Assembly (NCBI RefSeq): GCF_019393635.1
Contig: NC_057862.1
Location: 477,652,669-477,716,668 of the forward strand
DNA: 64,000 nucleotides
Direction: 5' to 3'
DNA from: Dromiciops gliroides
Lineage: Eukaryota > Chordata > Mammalia > Microbiotheria > Microbiotheriidae
The notes under the pieces are model-generated. The model had not been told where the DNA came from. It saw only the letters and a program-made list of their open reading frames with translations, and made no database searches. Both the position numbers and the translations under genes were made by a program. This document shows, in pieces, positions 49,485 through 61,828 of this stretch; position 1 is the first letter of the stretch; every line of letters starts with the position of its first letter.

Positions 49485-50924
49485 TAGTAACCTTTTTTTT
49501 AAAGGAGTATCAATAAAAATGAAATGATTGCTATCCTCAAGAAAGATGTTATCCAAGTTCCATGTTAACAATATTTGTTTCATCACTCTTGTTGTATACC
49601 AGCCTAGACAAAGTAATCATCTAAATAAACTTTTAGCTCCTGAAATAACTAAGTATAAAATTCTAGGGAAATAATGTCACAGAAAGTTAATTTCTAACAT
49701 TCCTCAATCCCAGACAGAGAGCAAAATATTTACACTGAAAGAGAATTTGTAGAACTATATGGCAGAATTGTTTTGTGCCTTTAAAAACCATTAAGGCTAG
49801 CAGGACAAAGAAATTTATAGAACATTCTGTCAATCAGAGGTCAACCAAAAATAATACATTATATCTTTGAAACTATAACAGAAATTAATGGGGGAATAAA
49901 ATTGCCTTTATTAAAAACTTACAGTAACTTTTCAGTTACTTATCAATTATGCCAACTAGGATAATATATAATAACTCTAAAAATGAAGCTTAAAATTTTC
50001 TGTGGAAAAATTCTAACTTTCCCTAAATGTTAGCTCATTTCAACTCACTTAAAAGTGAAGTGAAATGCATTTATAAATAAGTTAAAAGGAATTAAGAAAC
50101 TAAATTTCTAAAATTTAAAATGAAACATAAATGACTATATTAAAAACAAATTATTTCTAAATTACAGAAATAAACTAGATAATCTATCTCTACAGCTTCA
50201 TCTTCCTATGCATATCATCTTTTCCTTTTTTAGCTGTTCTTTCCCTTTACATCACTTTCAAGCCCACAATACTCTACGATATACATATACAAAATTTCCT
50301 ACATGTCACTCGTTTATTAGAAAGCTGTGGATCAATTCAGAAAGAATTGTTTCATATAAGGGTGACTAAGAAAAAACAACAGACTTTTAAACTAAATATT
50401 TTTAAAGCAAAAATCCATTAAGCCTGTAGCTTATGGCACCTACCATAAAGATTCATGATTTTAAATTTGCTATAATTTAATCTGTCCAACAAAACTAAAT
50501 ATATTGCAACCAAATAGTTACTGAAACAATAAATTTCGGACGATGAATCAAAGCACGTTTTTAAAAATCTCTAGGTAGTCATAAAAAATATGAATCAGAA
50601 CAAAAGTGATGTTAGTAACCTCAATACACAAAAAACTTAGTTGCCAAAAAACATATTTCAAAGTCATAAGGTTTGCTGATTGTTCTCACTATGACCATGA
50701 AATCTTTGACAAATAAAAATTAAGATGAAAGATATTTGTAGTAGTTGTGCAGGGGGTTATTCTGTAATCAATGTTTACATGATTACAATATGCATTGTTG
50801 TACGCTGTTAAATAGGAAAATCTATTATTCAACTGTGTATGTTAACAGATCAGGTTCTTGAAGTTCTTGCTTGATACTGCAGAAGAAAAATTATTATTAA
50901 CACCCCAACACCTGGATGACTTAC

Positions 50925-51001
50925 CATTTTATCTAGATGTTCAATGGATCTATAAATCTCCCCCTGGGATTCATCATAGTAACTGTAACGGAACCTTTGA
51001 C
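50925..51001 (-). CDS. MEMO1: MEMO1, internal coding exon (residues 194-219)
   Basis: This 77-bp exon lies between a tttcaag acceptor and an ATG|gtaagt donor on the minus strand. Its first two bases complete Gly194, begun in the exon at 59542, and 25 codons follow, starting [11 protein letters not shown] and ending SIEHLDKM. The phases agree exactly with both neighbouring exons, which is strong evidence for a real gene and not a chance match. The segment is tyrosine-rich. In the MEMO1 fold it lies between the His192 strand and the helix leading to Cys244. The intron toward the next exon is 14,056 bp, the longest here. The exon is too short to be found by open-frame length alone. Confidence 0.96.
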
Positions 51002-52106
51002 CTTGAAACAAATATTATGTACAAAATAAAATAGGGAAAATTAGAAGCTAAAAAAAGCAAATGTTTACCAAAATAAGTTCAGTCCTCATGGAAGGCAAAG
51101 CATAGCTTAAGCCTCTGAGAGTCATTCCCATGAGCCCTCAATAAGCCAAAAAAGGTGAATTTGGTATTGTAATAAAGAAATAATAATCATCACAGCATTT
51201 TTATGTTAAAATGTATTCCAAATTGTAAAATAGTAAAGTCATCAGCAAAATAAAAGATTAAAAAAGAAACATAAAACAGCTTAAAAAGTTAGAAGCATGG
51301 TTAAGTATATAGTTGGTCAGTGAAGAAGACATTTACAATTCTTGCAATAATGAAAAGTAGATACACAAAATATTCTTCCAAGCAATTTAATGTAAACAAA
51401 GAACCTGAATCTGACAAACCATAGAAAGCTTAGATTTTGGAGCAAAGATCAATCTCCATTACAAGAAATCTATGGAAGTCAGGGATATACAGGTGACTTA
51501 TGCCTGTGGTTTTCCCAAACTAAAAATACAAGTGTTTGTTCTTTGGTGAAATTTTTTTTCTTTTTGAGAAAGGTCAATATAGGTTCCTTAATTGAAGAAT
51601 AAATGAGTTGCATGAAAGAGTAATTATAATAAATGGTATACTCTTGACTTAAAATATTTTAATCACGGTACCCAGGTACAGGGAGCACTTTTATATAGTC
51701 ATTTTCCAAAAACAGACAAATAAAAAGAGCCAAAAGGGAAAAGAAAAAAAAAACAGCTTAAAAGAACTGGGCAACAAAGGATACACTGACATAATATTGT
51801 CCCCACCATTCTTTGCTATATGAATGATCACAGCTAACTGTGGATCATAATTCTTAAGTCTAGTACAAATTACACAGATACCCATTCTGTCCAGCCTGGC
51901 AATCTGGATTGAATCAGTGATTAAAGAGGTGGTTTAATCTTCAAAGATGCATTATATTTAGCATATTAATCAATTTCTAATCCTTTCATTTTACAATTGG
52001 TAAAAAAGACAACCAGTAAGGTTAAATGATTCTTGATAAAGATTACTCAGTTGTGCACATAGGCCTGAAGAATCTAAGTCTATTCTAGAGCAATGTTTTT
52101 ATATTC

Positions 52107-52144
<38 letters not shown>
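52107..52144. repeat. (TA)n tract
   Basis: About 19 TA units with one G interruption, in a MEMO1 intron. Confidence 0.95.
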
Positions 52145-53109
52145 GAGAGCCTTCATCTTCTCATGTAAGATGGCAAGTATTCATGACTGTATCATTAAGA
52201 TAAAGCCAGCTTTCTCTCAAGTCTTACCTACTGAGATGATTCATTTGAAAATAAGGAGCAGTTTTTTAAAATCTTAGCATCATTTTCAAGTTTGTCTCTT
52301 AAAGGAAAAACTAAATATGGATAGAAAGTAACAGCTCATTTATACTGTGAGAGGAGTTGTACATGTGTAAAAATTCCCAGATTGCCAAAGTTTTTCATTT
52401 AAGTCATATTTGACAAAAATTTAAGATGGATTGACTCACTTTTCTGCTTGCTTAGAATATACAAACTATCATCTAAAGGATTCTTACTAATTCAGGATCA
52501 ACTATTTACTGCTGGATAGTATAACTGCCAACTCCAGGAGAACAGGTTTTGTAAAGCTGTTTTCACTAAAGGAATCCATATTGCTGTGCTTTTATGCCAG
52601 GAGCACTGTCTCTTATATCTGCTGTTAGTTATGCTTCCTATTTGTGGCCAGTGTGAACTTCTAATCTGTTGCCTTAAAGGCAAGTTTCTGGCTTGAACTG
52701 AATTGAATTCTGGCTTGATTCTCCGTCTCCTTTGGAGTAAAGTACATAAAAATTATGATAGCTATTTGCCACTAAGAAAACTGTTCTGCTTATTTCCATC
52801 ACTGAAATTATGTTCCAGATATTTGTGATGTCAAAGTCTAACCCCAAGATCAGTGAAATGTTATTGTACTTCAAAAATAGCTTTCTTCTGATGTGGACAA
52901 TTTTAAAATAATTTTAAGAAATGCTTGAAAGAAAAATACACACTAAAACATAATATTAAGAGAAAGCTTGATCTTAAATTGGGATACATCACAAGCTAAC
53001 AGAATAATAATAATAAATATCAGGACAAATTTAAGCAAATGGTTGATATCATTCCTTCTGACCCATTTGTATTCCCATATATAGAGCTACTAAAGAACTA
53101 AGGAGAGGG

Positions 53110-53235
53110 TACCTTAGTTCAATTCAACAAACATTTATTAGGTGCTTACTATGTGAAAGGCATTATAAGAGGCACCAGTGAGAGGGAAAAAAAAAAAAAG
53201 AGGCCTTGCCTTAAAAGAGCTTACATTCCTATCAG
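53110..53235 (-). mobile_element. L2 LINE fragment
   Basis: Contains 'caacaaacatttattaggtgcttactatgtgaaaggcatt' and 'gaggccttgccttaaaagagcttacattc', antisense L2. Confidence 0.75.
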
Positions 53236-53712
53236 CTGATAAGTACCTAAATATTTATTAAATACAGAAATGATGTTAAATCACTTTATATGATTCACAG
53301 ATGTTCAGGGCTTTGATTCTTAGAGTACTCTTGACTGACTTATCACTGTTACCATGATATATGTGTTAAAATCTCAGTGGAAAGAGCCCATGGAATATTA
53401 AATGGTTTTTTCAATGTTTTTTAAAAAAATAAAAAGGAATTATTACCTAGATTAATGAGAACACCTGAAGTCCTAGTATCTAGCACAGTAGCTTGTACAT
53501 AAGTAGATCCTCAAATATTTTTGTTGTTGATTTCGAGGGGGGAGAAAAAAAGCTGTGATTTCAAATGTGTCTTAACTACTAGGATACTTTGGGTCACAAT
53601 ATCTAACATTTTCAACATTAAAATCGGTTTCTGCAGCTGTCCATATTCCTGGACAAGTGGACTTGTGCACTTTTATAGGTATGAAAAAAGCATACTACAC
53701 ATCACATAGTAA

Positions 53713-54062
53713 GAGAAAATTACTTACCTGAAACTTATCCTTTCAGAAGGTACACTGGGAAAATGGATTCTTTGAGCCCCTGTTTCAACTCCAAGTATGA
53801 GCTTTCTAGCTTTAAGAGCCATTGACACTGCCCCTAGAGGCAGTACAAGCTTTGGAACTCCCCTAGTGAGTGTAAGTCAGTAGTTTCTTCAGGTGCCTTC
53901 CCTCAGTTCTTTTCAAATTCAAAAGATGAGAGGAAAAATAACCCAAGAAAAAATCCTGTAAAGCAGAAACCTTACTCTTTGAGGAAAGGAGGGTAGCTCA
54001 TTTGTGAATCCATTCCAGAGCACGCTTTCTGAGAAAAAGAAATACAGGTAAGTAATTTTCCC
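53713..54062. mobile_element. Foldback element with outward-facing splice-donor ends
   Basis: About 350 bp with inverted arms. The outer 18 bp match at 17 positions (GAGAAAATTACTTACCTG at 53713-53730; complement of GGGAAAATTACTTACCTG at 54045-54062), and weaker similarity continues for about 50 bp (TCAGAA, CTGG, AATGGATTC, GAGC shared). Read outwards, each end is CAG|GTAAGTAA, a consensus 5' splice site. It lies in a MEMO1 intron. The family name is unknown to me. Confidence 0.7.
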
Positions 54063-54404
54063 ATCTCCAAAGGTGACTGGTGATTAATGAGTGGATTCAC
54101 AGAGTGTGGAGAATAAGCTCCAGGGATGTCTATTTAACACACAACAATCAACTAATGAGGACAAACAAAACAATGAATGGCACAAGTACCAACACTACTT
54201 TTAAGAATCTCAAAACAACTAAAAAACAATACCTCAACATAAGCAGTATTCCAGACAAAAAAAGGAATAAACAATTAATTTGACAAGCTGGACCCTTAAA
54301 AGTCCAGTCAATAAGACCATTTTAGACAAATATTCATTCATTGTTCTCTCTGATTAATCTTGCCTTCAGGATTATACATTTGCATTCTTTATCACAGTAC
54401 CTTT

Positions 54405-54495
54405 GGATCTGCAAAATGCTTTACAATCACCTTTTTAAATGAATAAAATCCTCACAACAACCCTGTGAGGTAGGTTATTAACCCATTTTACCCTA
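54405..54495 (-). mobile_element. MIR fragment
   Basis: 'caaaatgctttacaatcacc' and 'ctcacaacaaccctgtgaggtagg'. Confidence 0.75.
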
Positions 54496-55334
54496 AACAT
54501 AAGGACCTATTCTGGGGTAAATATAGGGACTCATTATTAAGAAAACTTTATTTCATGAAGAAAGTACTAACAAACTGGCATTAACTAGAGAAATCATGTT
54601 TTTAAGCAACATATTATCATTCCTTGATTCTAGGAACTACATAACGAAATAAAAGTACAAAGTTTCTTACCAGTATCTGATATTAAGAATGCTAATTAAG
54701 TATACTAAAATATCTGAGAAAACCACAAACCTGTATGCCCTGGTGACATATAATTGAGGTATTAGCTAACATCTGTGAAACTACTTAAATATATTTGTAA
54801 AATAAAATGGGAGATAAACAAGACTAGCAAAAATTACCAATCTTCTTAAAAAGTTAAACAAATGTAGATGGGAAATGATTCTCCACTATCTCTGAAGCTG
54901 ATAAAAATAGGATAAATAATGATGCAAATTCCACAAATAAGCCAAAGAGTGCAATTATGCACAGAGCAGAATGTATTTGTTTAGAAACAATCACAAAGGC
55001 CCAAACTCAACTGTTTAGTAGATCAAAATACAAAATCATTGGGTGAAGAGAACAAGCAGGACTTTATTTACACTTGAACAAAACATGATATAATGCACTG
55101 AACTTTTACCTAAGAAAATTATCACCAATGATCTGGATTTTAGATTATCATTAAGACAGTAAATAGTGATAACAATTAAGTGGCAAATATTCACTCAAAA
55201 AGGACATTTCTATCATATTACAGGACTCAGGCAAACCAGTTTTATTTAATAAAGTTTTCAAGGAACTACAAATAAGTTGTTAATGAGTCCAAATTAGGAA
55301 ATGTTATAAATCCATAAAATTAATGAGTTTTGAG

Positions 55335-55515
55335 CTGCAAATACCCTCCCTAAAAGATTATTCAATCCAACCCTCTCATTTTACAGATAAAGAAACTGAA
55401 GCACAGTAAAAGGGAAGAGACTGCTCAAATTCACACAGCTACTAAGCAGAGTCAGGATTTGAACTCGAGTCTTCTGACTCCAAAACCTAGGATCCTTAAG
55501 TTATATCACACTAGA
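55335..55515 (-). mobile_element. CORE-SINE/MIR relic
   Basis: 'ccaaccctctcattttacagataaagaaactgaagcacag' and 'caggatttgaactcgagtcttctgactcc'. Confidence 0.8.
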
Positions 55516-55660
55516 CTAGAGGTAAGGGGGAAAGGAAGCAGGAAGAACTGTTAGAAGGCTATTACAATAGTCTGTGGGAGGCAATAATGGCCTGAACTAA
55601 GATGGTAGCAATGGGGATAGTGATGAGATACCTCTAAGAAAGGAAGAAAAGAAGATTTGA

Positions 55661-55822
55661 TTATTTTTATTTATTTATTTTTCAGGGCAATGAGGGTTAA
55701 GGGACTTGCCCAAGGTCACAAAGCTAGTAAGTGTCAAGTGTCTGAGGTCAAATTTGAACTCAGGTCCTCCCAAATCCAAGCCAGGTGCTTCATCCACTGC
55801 GCCACCTAGCTGCCCCCAGGAT
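55661..55822 (-). mobile_element. WSINE-type SINE
   Basis: Duplication AGAAGATTTGA at 55650-55660 and 55823-55833; tail complement is (TTTA)n. Confidence 0.93.
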
Positions 55823-56457
55823 AGAAGATTTGAGGTGTGGAATGAGGAAGATGTCAAAGAAAACTCTATGGTTCTAAGCATAAGTAACTGGGTAAATAGT
55901 AGCATCGTTTATACAGATACTTTAGTGGAGAAGAGATAAATCAGAGAAAAATATGCTTACACTAGCGGAAATCTTTTTTTTTCATTACTGAATGATGCAA
56001 ATTGAAATGAAGTATATCATATAGCCAAAATGACTGTTTTTCTAATTTTAACTGTTCTTAGGGAAAGTAAAAAGCTAATAATACTAAGGAAGAAAAAAAT
56101 GCAAGAAGTAAATATATGAAAGGAAAAGAACATAGGTCCTGTGAACAAGTGATATTTTTTTAGGTAAAGTTGGTTCCAATCATATATTTCATGAAAAATG
56201 AGAATGCCAATAGGATACCATGGAATAAAAAGAAAGTTCTATATAACCCTTAAAATCAAATCAAATAAAATTATATCCTTTATTGAATTGCTGAATCCTG
56301 GGAAGACATTTGATAAATGCTTAAAAACTAGAACTACAGCAAAAGTCAAGTATTGGCAATTCTTGCCTTGGCCTTTGTTCCATTTCCTGCTGCTAATGAA
56401 GAGGGAAGTGAGAGGCATGAGATAGTGTTCTTATTCCTACTTGAACCAGTATTCCAT

Positions 56458-56487
56458 CTTTCCATCATTCCATCATTCCATCATTCT
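56458..56487. repeat. Short (CATCATTC)n tandem repeat
   Basis: Three and a half 8-bp units. Confidence 0.85.
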
Positions 56488-56618
56488 GGCAAATAGCCAC
56501 AGTGATCTGTGAGACCAATAAAGGAAGAGATAAGAGAAGCCAATATGTGGAGAACCCAGATTAGAAAACAGGAAGCAGAATATATGATAGGAATATTTAG
56601 GCTCGTGCTCCTGCCTCC

Positions 56619-56649
56619 CTTGTATCATCATCTCAGATGATGATACAAG
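56619..56649. repeat. Perfect 31-nt palindrome
   Basis: CTTGTATCATCATCT, a central C, then its exact complement AGATGATGATACAAG. In a MEMO1 intron; no adjacent target duplication seen. Confidence 0.95.
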
Positions 56650-57019
56650 TATGATGCCAACTTTTAAAAAATCTATTTCTTCTATTAATGGAAAGGTTTA
56701 AAAAGTAGATAAATGAATATGGAGGGGGAATTCTACCATTTTTCAAAGTGAAACAAATTTTTTATGCTGCCATCCTTAATGCCATTCAGATTGGAACAGA
56801 AATTTCATCCACATTAAATAATGAATCCACAGGACCCAATCCTTCTGGTTATAGCCTCATTCTATCAAGCATTTTTACTTTAGTTCATTCAGAAGCTATC
56901 TATGGCTACTATGAAAAAAAATATAGGTGAGAATTGTTATACCTGACATCTATATAACATTTAGTGCTTTACACGGATTATCTCTTCTGATTATTCTATC
57001 ATCAATTCACAGATATAAA

Positions 57020-57220
57020 CAGGTAGCTGTGACACAGTAACAAGAACTGAAAGGACTCAGGTTCAAATCCCAGCTCCACTACTTAATATCTGTACATCTT
57101 TGGGTTAAATAATTTAACCTCATTGAGCCTCAGTATCCTCATTTGCATAATGAGAGAAATTGGTAAGATGTTTTCTAAGGTTTACAATAGATCTAAAACC
57201 AATGATCCTATGTTCTACTA
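57020..57220 (+). mobile_element. MIR
   Basis: 'ggttcaaatcccagctccactactta' and 'gagcctcagtatcctcatttgcataatg'. Confidence 0.8.
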
Positions 57221-57589
57221 CTTTTAGCAGAAAAGACTTATTTCAAGTGTTTCAAGATGGTATCAAGTACAAATGAAGATTATGATTAAGCTCCCATGGC
57301 AAGTGACTACTATGACTTAAAAAATTAGGCAATAAGATTCACATAATAATCTTATTTTTATATAAAAGCCTATTTCTGTGGCAGAAATAAGAATCCTATT
57401 ATTTAGGATTTAAGAATCCAAGAAGAAATATGACCTAATAATTTACTGACAAGACTAATATACCTGCATATGCTGCACATAATACATACTTAATAAATGG
57501 TTATTGATGATGATGATGATAGTAAAGGTAGGTAAGGAGAACTTGAGTTTTCTTTCAGTCATTAGGCATTTTAAACATCTTTCTTTCTC

Positions 57590-57830
57590 TAGAAAATGAT
57601 TGTCCCTCTATCTCAACAAGAAATTATTTCTCCCTCCTCTGATGTCCCATAGCACTTAGCTTATATTTATTACACTTATAATAGTCTAGCTCTTATCAAA
57701 GTTAATCATTTATAGGTCCTATCTCCCCTATTAGGCAATCAGTCCATTGAGGACAGGAGACAAAAGGACTTCTGACTGCTTTCCTCATGACAAGCATTAA
57801 ATAGTTTCTTGCTTAATGAATGAATCCCTA
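57590..57830 (+). mobile_element. L2 LINE 3' end
   Basis: Contains 'ccatagcacttagc', 'aatcagtccattgaggacaggagac' and 'gcttaatgaatgaat', the L2 end pattern, diverged. Confidence 0.65.
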
Positions 57831-59299
57831 CAAATATTATATGAAAATTTTAATTTATTGTATAAATATTAAAGTTTCTAATAAATTAGGACAGAGAATT
57901 CAGAACCACAACTAATAAAATTCATCTTTTCTTTATGAACAGTATTGAATTGGATTTTTGCTAGAGTATATGAATTTCCAACAGCTTATCTTGTTCTGTC
58001 TAAATCCCTTTTTACCCCAAAATTTTGAAGAAGGCAATCTGAAGGCTTTTCTCAGAGCCTTCATAACAACCTTAATAAAAGAAATCCTTCCTCTTGATGT
58101 AATATAAATGACAGAAGATTAAAGACCTGGGGGGGGGGGGTTCCCATTAAAATCAATATAGAATGGCAAAATGCTTTAGAATCTTTTAAAACTCCTTAAG
58201 TACTAGAATTTTTTCTCTATTAAAGTAGTCAAGTTTGCACAGAAGTGAGAAATTTATAGGTAGTTACTAGGATCATGTATGTCAGTCACTCGTCTGGGAT
58301 GGATCAAGAGAAAAGGTAATTTATGGATATAGTTTAAGATTCATGCAAATTTAAGAATGAAAAATCTTCATCACGAGGAATAAAAAATCCAAGGATTTCT
58401 AATTTCTAAAGAACAAAGGAACTCAGAAAACAAAAGCAAAAAAGACAAATATAAGCATTTAAATGTTATTAAAGTACAAGGGCAAGCCTACTACCAACGA
58501 AATTTCACAATATACTGTATAAAATTTGAGGATGAACTAGGAGAGAATCTTGGATCTCATCAAAAACAAAAGGGAGTTCCTTTAAGTTTCAACCTAAGAT
58601 ATGAGTTCTGAATAACATCTTCAAATACATAAAGAATAATTTCTTCTAATATTAGACCAAGAAGCAAACATAATTTGATTCTGAATGACAATGCATGTTG
58701 ACTAACAAAAGAAACATCTTGAAAATGGTAGATGACTTCTTTTTTTTCCTAACATGTAAGAAAAATGGAATAGAAGAGCTCAGCATTCAGGAAACAATGA
58801 CTTACTATGTTTTAAAGAGATGTTCTAAAAGGTACCCAAAAATGTGCTAAGAAATTATAAGATAGGTGATAATAACAGTGGACCCAACACAGTAAAAACT
58901 GCTCTTAAAGAGGTATATTCAAATGGAAAGTTCTTAGAGATGCTTCCTTTTCTCTGTAATCCATCTCCTTCAAGAGTCTTCACCTTTCAGGTCATATTTA
59001 ATCAGTCAAGACTTTTTAAACACTTTGAATAGAAGACAGTTTCAATATCCACAAAATTCAAATCTGTGATGTGGATCTCTAAAGTAAAGGTAACGTTGGA
59101 CAAAAATCAAGCATTAGAAAAGGATAAAAGGGGAAAAAAGGAAAAAGCACTAATGAAGCACAAAAGGATCTTCTATGGTTCTTGGTGGTAGAATCACCAA
59201 GAAATTCTCTCTTCAGAGACTATACAAGGACCTTCTGCCTGGGGAGAGCCTAGCGGATCGAAATCCTGAGAGGTCTTGTTGATAGATCCATATAGGCAG

Positions 59300-59350
59300 A
59301 GACCCTCACAGTGTGAATCCATTTATACCAGTCGCCTTTGGAAATGTGCT
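59300..59350 (+). repeat. Relative of the flank of the foldback element
   Basis: 'gtgtgaatccatttataccagtcgcctttggaaatg' aligns with the reverse complement of 54063-54105 (ctgtgaatccactcattaatcaccagtcacctttggagatg). So the repeat family extends beyond the foldback arms and is present at least twice here. The body of this copy may reach back to about 59150. Confidence 0.55.
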
Positions 59351-59541
59351 CATAGACCCACTACTACTAATTATTCAAAGATAACCAAGTAACTTTTTTA
59401 AAATATCACCATTAGGTAATGCTAAGACCTTCAAGAGAAAATTATAAAGAACTGAAAATAGAAGCTTAACATGACAGGATACCTTTCATTACAAATGCAT
59501 ACTATCTAACATGATATGATAATATAAATTCTACAACTTAC

Positions 59542-59684
59542 CCCAATGGCAGAAATCAGAAGAAACCACAAAGAGATTACTAGGATCCGCTAGATATTTA
59601 CTGAAGAGTTTTCCGAATTCCTGTTCTTTTGACTCACTCAGAGCTCCAACCAATACAGGAATAATGGTAAACTCATCCTTATGG
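59542..59684 (-). CDS. MEMO1: MEMO1, internal coding exon (residues 146/147-194)
   Basis: This is the most upstream MEMO1 exon in the window. MEMO1 is a cytosolic metal-binding adaptor linked to ErbB2/Shc signalling, RhoA and microtubule-directed cell motility. It has the fold of class III non-heme iron dioxygenases (LigB type). Read on the minus strand, the exon follows a pyrimidine-rich acceptor (tttccttaag) and ends at GGG|gtaagt. It is 143 bp: one base completes Ser146, then 47 whole codons, then the first base of Gly194. The translation begins [17 protein letters not shown] and ends SSDFCHW, which I recognise as MEMO1. By MEMO1 numbering SSDFCHW puts Asp189 and His192, conserved pocket residues, in this exon. 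No stop or frameshift is present. Earlier exons, carrying His49 and His81, lie beyond the window. The identification comes from remembered family sequence, not a search. Confidence 0.96.
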
Positions 59685-61589
59685 CTTAAAGGAAACAGGG
59701 GAGGCAGATGGTCACATTTAATGTATTCAACAATAATAACTTTTCAAATATCTTCATATTAAATAAAGAAACCATTTATTCAAAGTACTAAATCGGTAAT
59801 AACAACATATTATTAGTACCCTGAATTTATTAAAGCTATAAATTGAATATTTTAAAAGGCAACCAAAAAAAAGGTGAGAAATCATGAACAGAATATTATG
59901 TAACCACTGAATACAACTTATAAAATATGTGCATGTAAACATGTACATATATACTGATGCATATAATGCTACACATATTAAATACTACATTTTTAGAAAC
60001 TATAAAGTATAGATGAATATTCTCAAAGGCAAAAATATACAGTGTACATTTAACTGGACCTTTAGGGACTCGAGTCCTTTCCCTTCATCCAGCTAAGCTG
60101 CAATCTCTCAACCAAAACTTCCAGGATCTGATTTGTCTTATTGGATCTTTCTCCCCATTTTATCTATCTCACTAGACTCACTATCAATATCACCCATGAA
60201 AATATGATCCCACTCACTCCTCTGAAACCAAAGAGTGAAACCAGCTTAAAGAAATATCCATGAATCACCCATAAAATTCACCATCTCCACTTCTGTACTT
60301 GCTCCAGTGAATAAATGTGGAGGAGTTTGAACAGGCTATATGAATTTCACTGACAATCTTGGGCAAATGTAGAGTTTAAGGAGGTGAACATCAATTTATA
60401 GCAACAGGGCAAAGGAAATGCAAAAAACTCAACTAAATCTCACCTACCCCATCTAAAACATAAGCAAGTTCATAATCAAGTATCATGGAATCATAGAATC
60501 TTACAGTTAGAAGGGATCTTAAGGGGTCATCTAACTCATCCTATCCCCCACCCCATGAAGAAATCACCTTTACAATATCACTATCACCTTCAACATTTCC
60601 AATGACAAGTGAGTCACTAACTTACAAGACAACCCATTCCATTACTGAACATCAATAATTACAAAAACATTCTTCCTTATTGTAAACCAAAATCTGCATC
60701 CCCTGGACCTTCTAACTAATAATCTATGTCATGTCCTCTGGAGCTACACAGAATAAATCCAATCTTTCCTTCCACATAGAACTTTAGCAAATATTTGAAG
60801 ATAGTTATCATATCCCATCTAAGTGTTATTTTTCTCCAGGCTAAACACCCCCAGTTCCTTTTAATCATTGTTCATACAGCAAGGTTTGAGGTTTTCTTCT
60901 GGACACACTCCAGTTTTTCCATGTCTCTCTTAAGAAGTAGCAACAAGAAATGAACAAGTACTCTAAATTTGGTCTGGCCAATGCAAAGCATAGTGAAACT
61001 ATTTATACTTTCCAGACACTAAAATTCTATTAATGGAACCCAGGACAACATTAGGTATTTTGCCAGCAATCCAAACTCTTGACTCATATTATAAAGTAAA
61101 CAAAAATCCCCAAATCCTTCTTATATGAATTGCTGTCAAGTCAAGTTTTCCCCTACCCACCCAAACACCATCCTATACATGTACAGTTGATTTTGGGAAC
61201 CTAATTATAGATCTTTCTATTTATCTCTACATTTAGTTCCACATGCTAAATTCAACTTAACATTGCAATTTGTCAAGATCGTTTTAAATCTTAATTCTAT
61301 CATCTAAAACATTAACTATTCCTCCCAATTTTGTAACATTCATAAATTTGATAAGATTGTCTACAAGATTTTAAAAGACACTGATAAAAAGAGACATCTG
61401 AGAATAGAGTCCTGTAGCAAACCCCTAGAGACCATTCTTCCAGGTTGACATCAATTCATTGGGCAAAATCCGGGTATGGTCATATAACCAGCTTTGAATA
61501 TAGCTAACTGTATCAGCCCATGTAACATCTTGGTCACAAAGGTATCATGAAAGCTTGCCAGGTTCCTTTAAAAAAAAAAAAAACCCATA

Positions 61590-61828
61590 AGGGGCAGCTA
61601 GGTGGCACAGTGGATAAAGCACCAGGCCTGAATTCAGGAAGACCTGAGTTCAAATTCAGCCTCAGATACTTGACACTTACTAGCTGTGTGACCCTGGGCA
61701 AGTCACTTAATCCTCAATGCCCAGCCAAATAAATAAATAAATGAATAAATAAAAAAATAAACGGATGGATGGATGGATGGATGGATGGATGGATGGATGG
61801 ATGGATGGATGGATGGATGGATGGATGA
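61590..61828 (+). mobile_element. WSINE-type SINE with (AAAT)n(GGAT)n tail
   Basis: SINE body to about 61726, then (AAAT)n to 61760 and (GGAT)n at 61763-61827. Inserted into the long CR1/L3 relic. Confidence 0.9.
61763..61827. repeat. (GGAT)n microsatellite
   Basis: About 16 units following (AAAT)n at the tail of the SINE at 61590. The same (AAAT)n then GGAT/GATG order occurs at 3937-4000 and 5761-5800. Confidence 0.97.

Larger units (their letters stand above)
36869..50924 (-). other. MEMO1: MEMO1 intron, 14.1 kb
   Basis: Intron between the exons at 50925 and 36868, with gtaagt donor and tttcag acceptor. Contents: MIR and L2 relics, two CR1/L3 pieces, a hAT MITE, an L1-type tail, a possible solo LTR and four WSINE-type SINEs. 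The A+T-rich stretches 37.8-39.4, 43.6-45.4 and 49.5-50.9 kb hold nothing I can identify. Confidence 0.9.
51002..59541 (-). other. MEMO1: MEMO1 intron, 8.5 kb
   Basis: Intron between the exons at 59542 and 51001, with gtaagt donor and tttcaag acceptor. It contains a (TA)n tract, the foldback element at 53713-54062, MIR/L2 relics, one WSINE-type SINE and a perfect 31-nt palindrome. The stretch 57.9-59.1 kb shows nothing recognisable. Confidence 0.9.
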
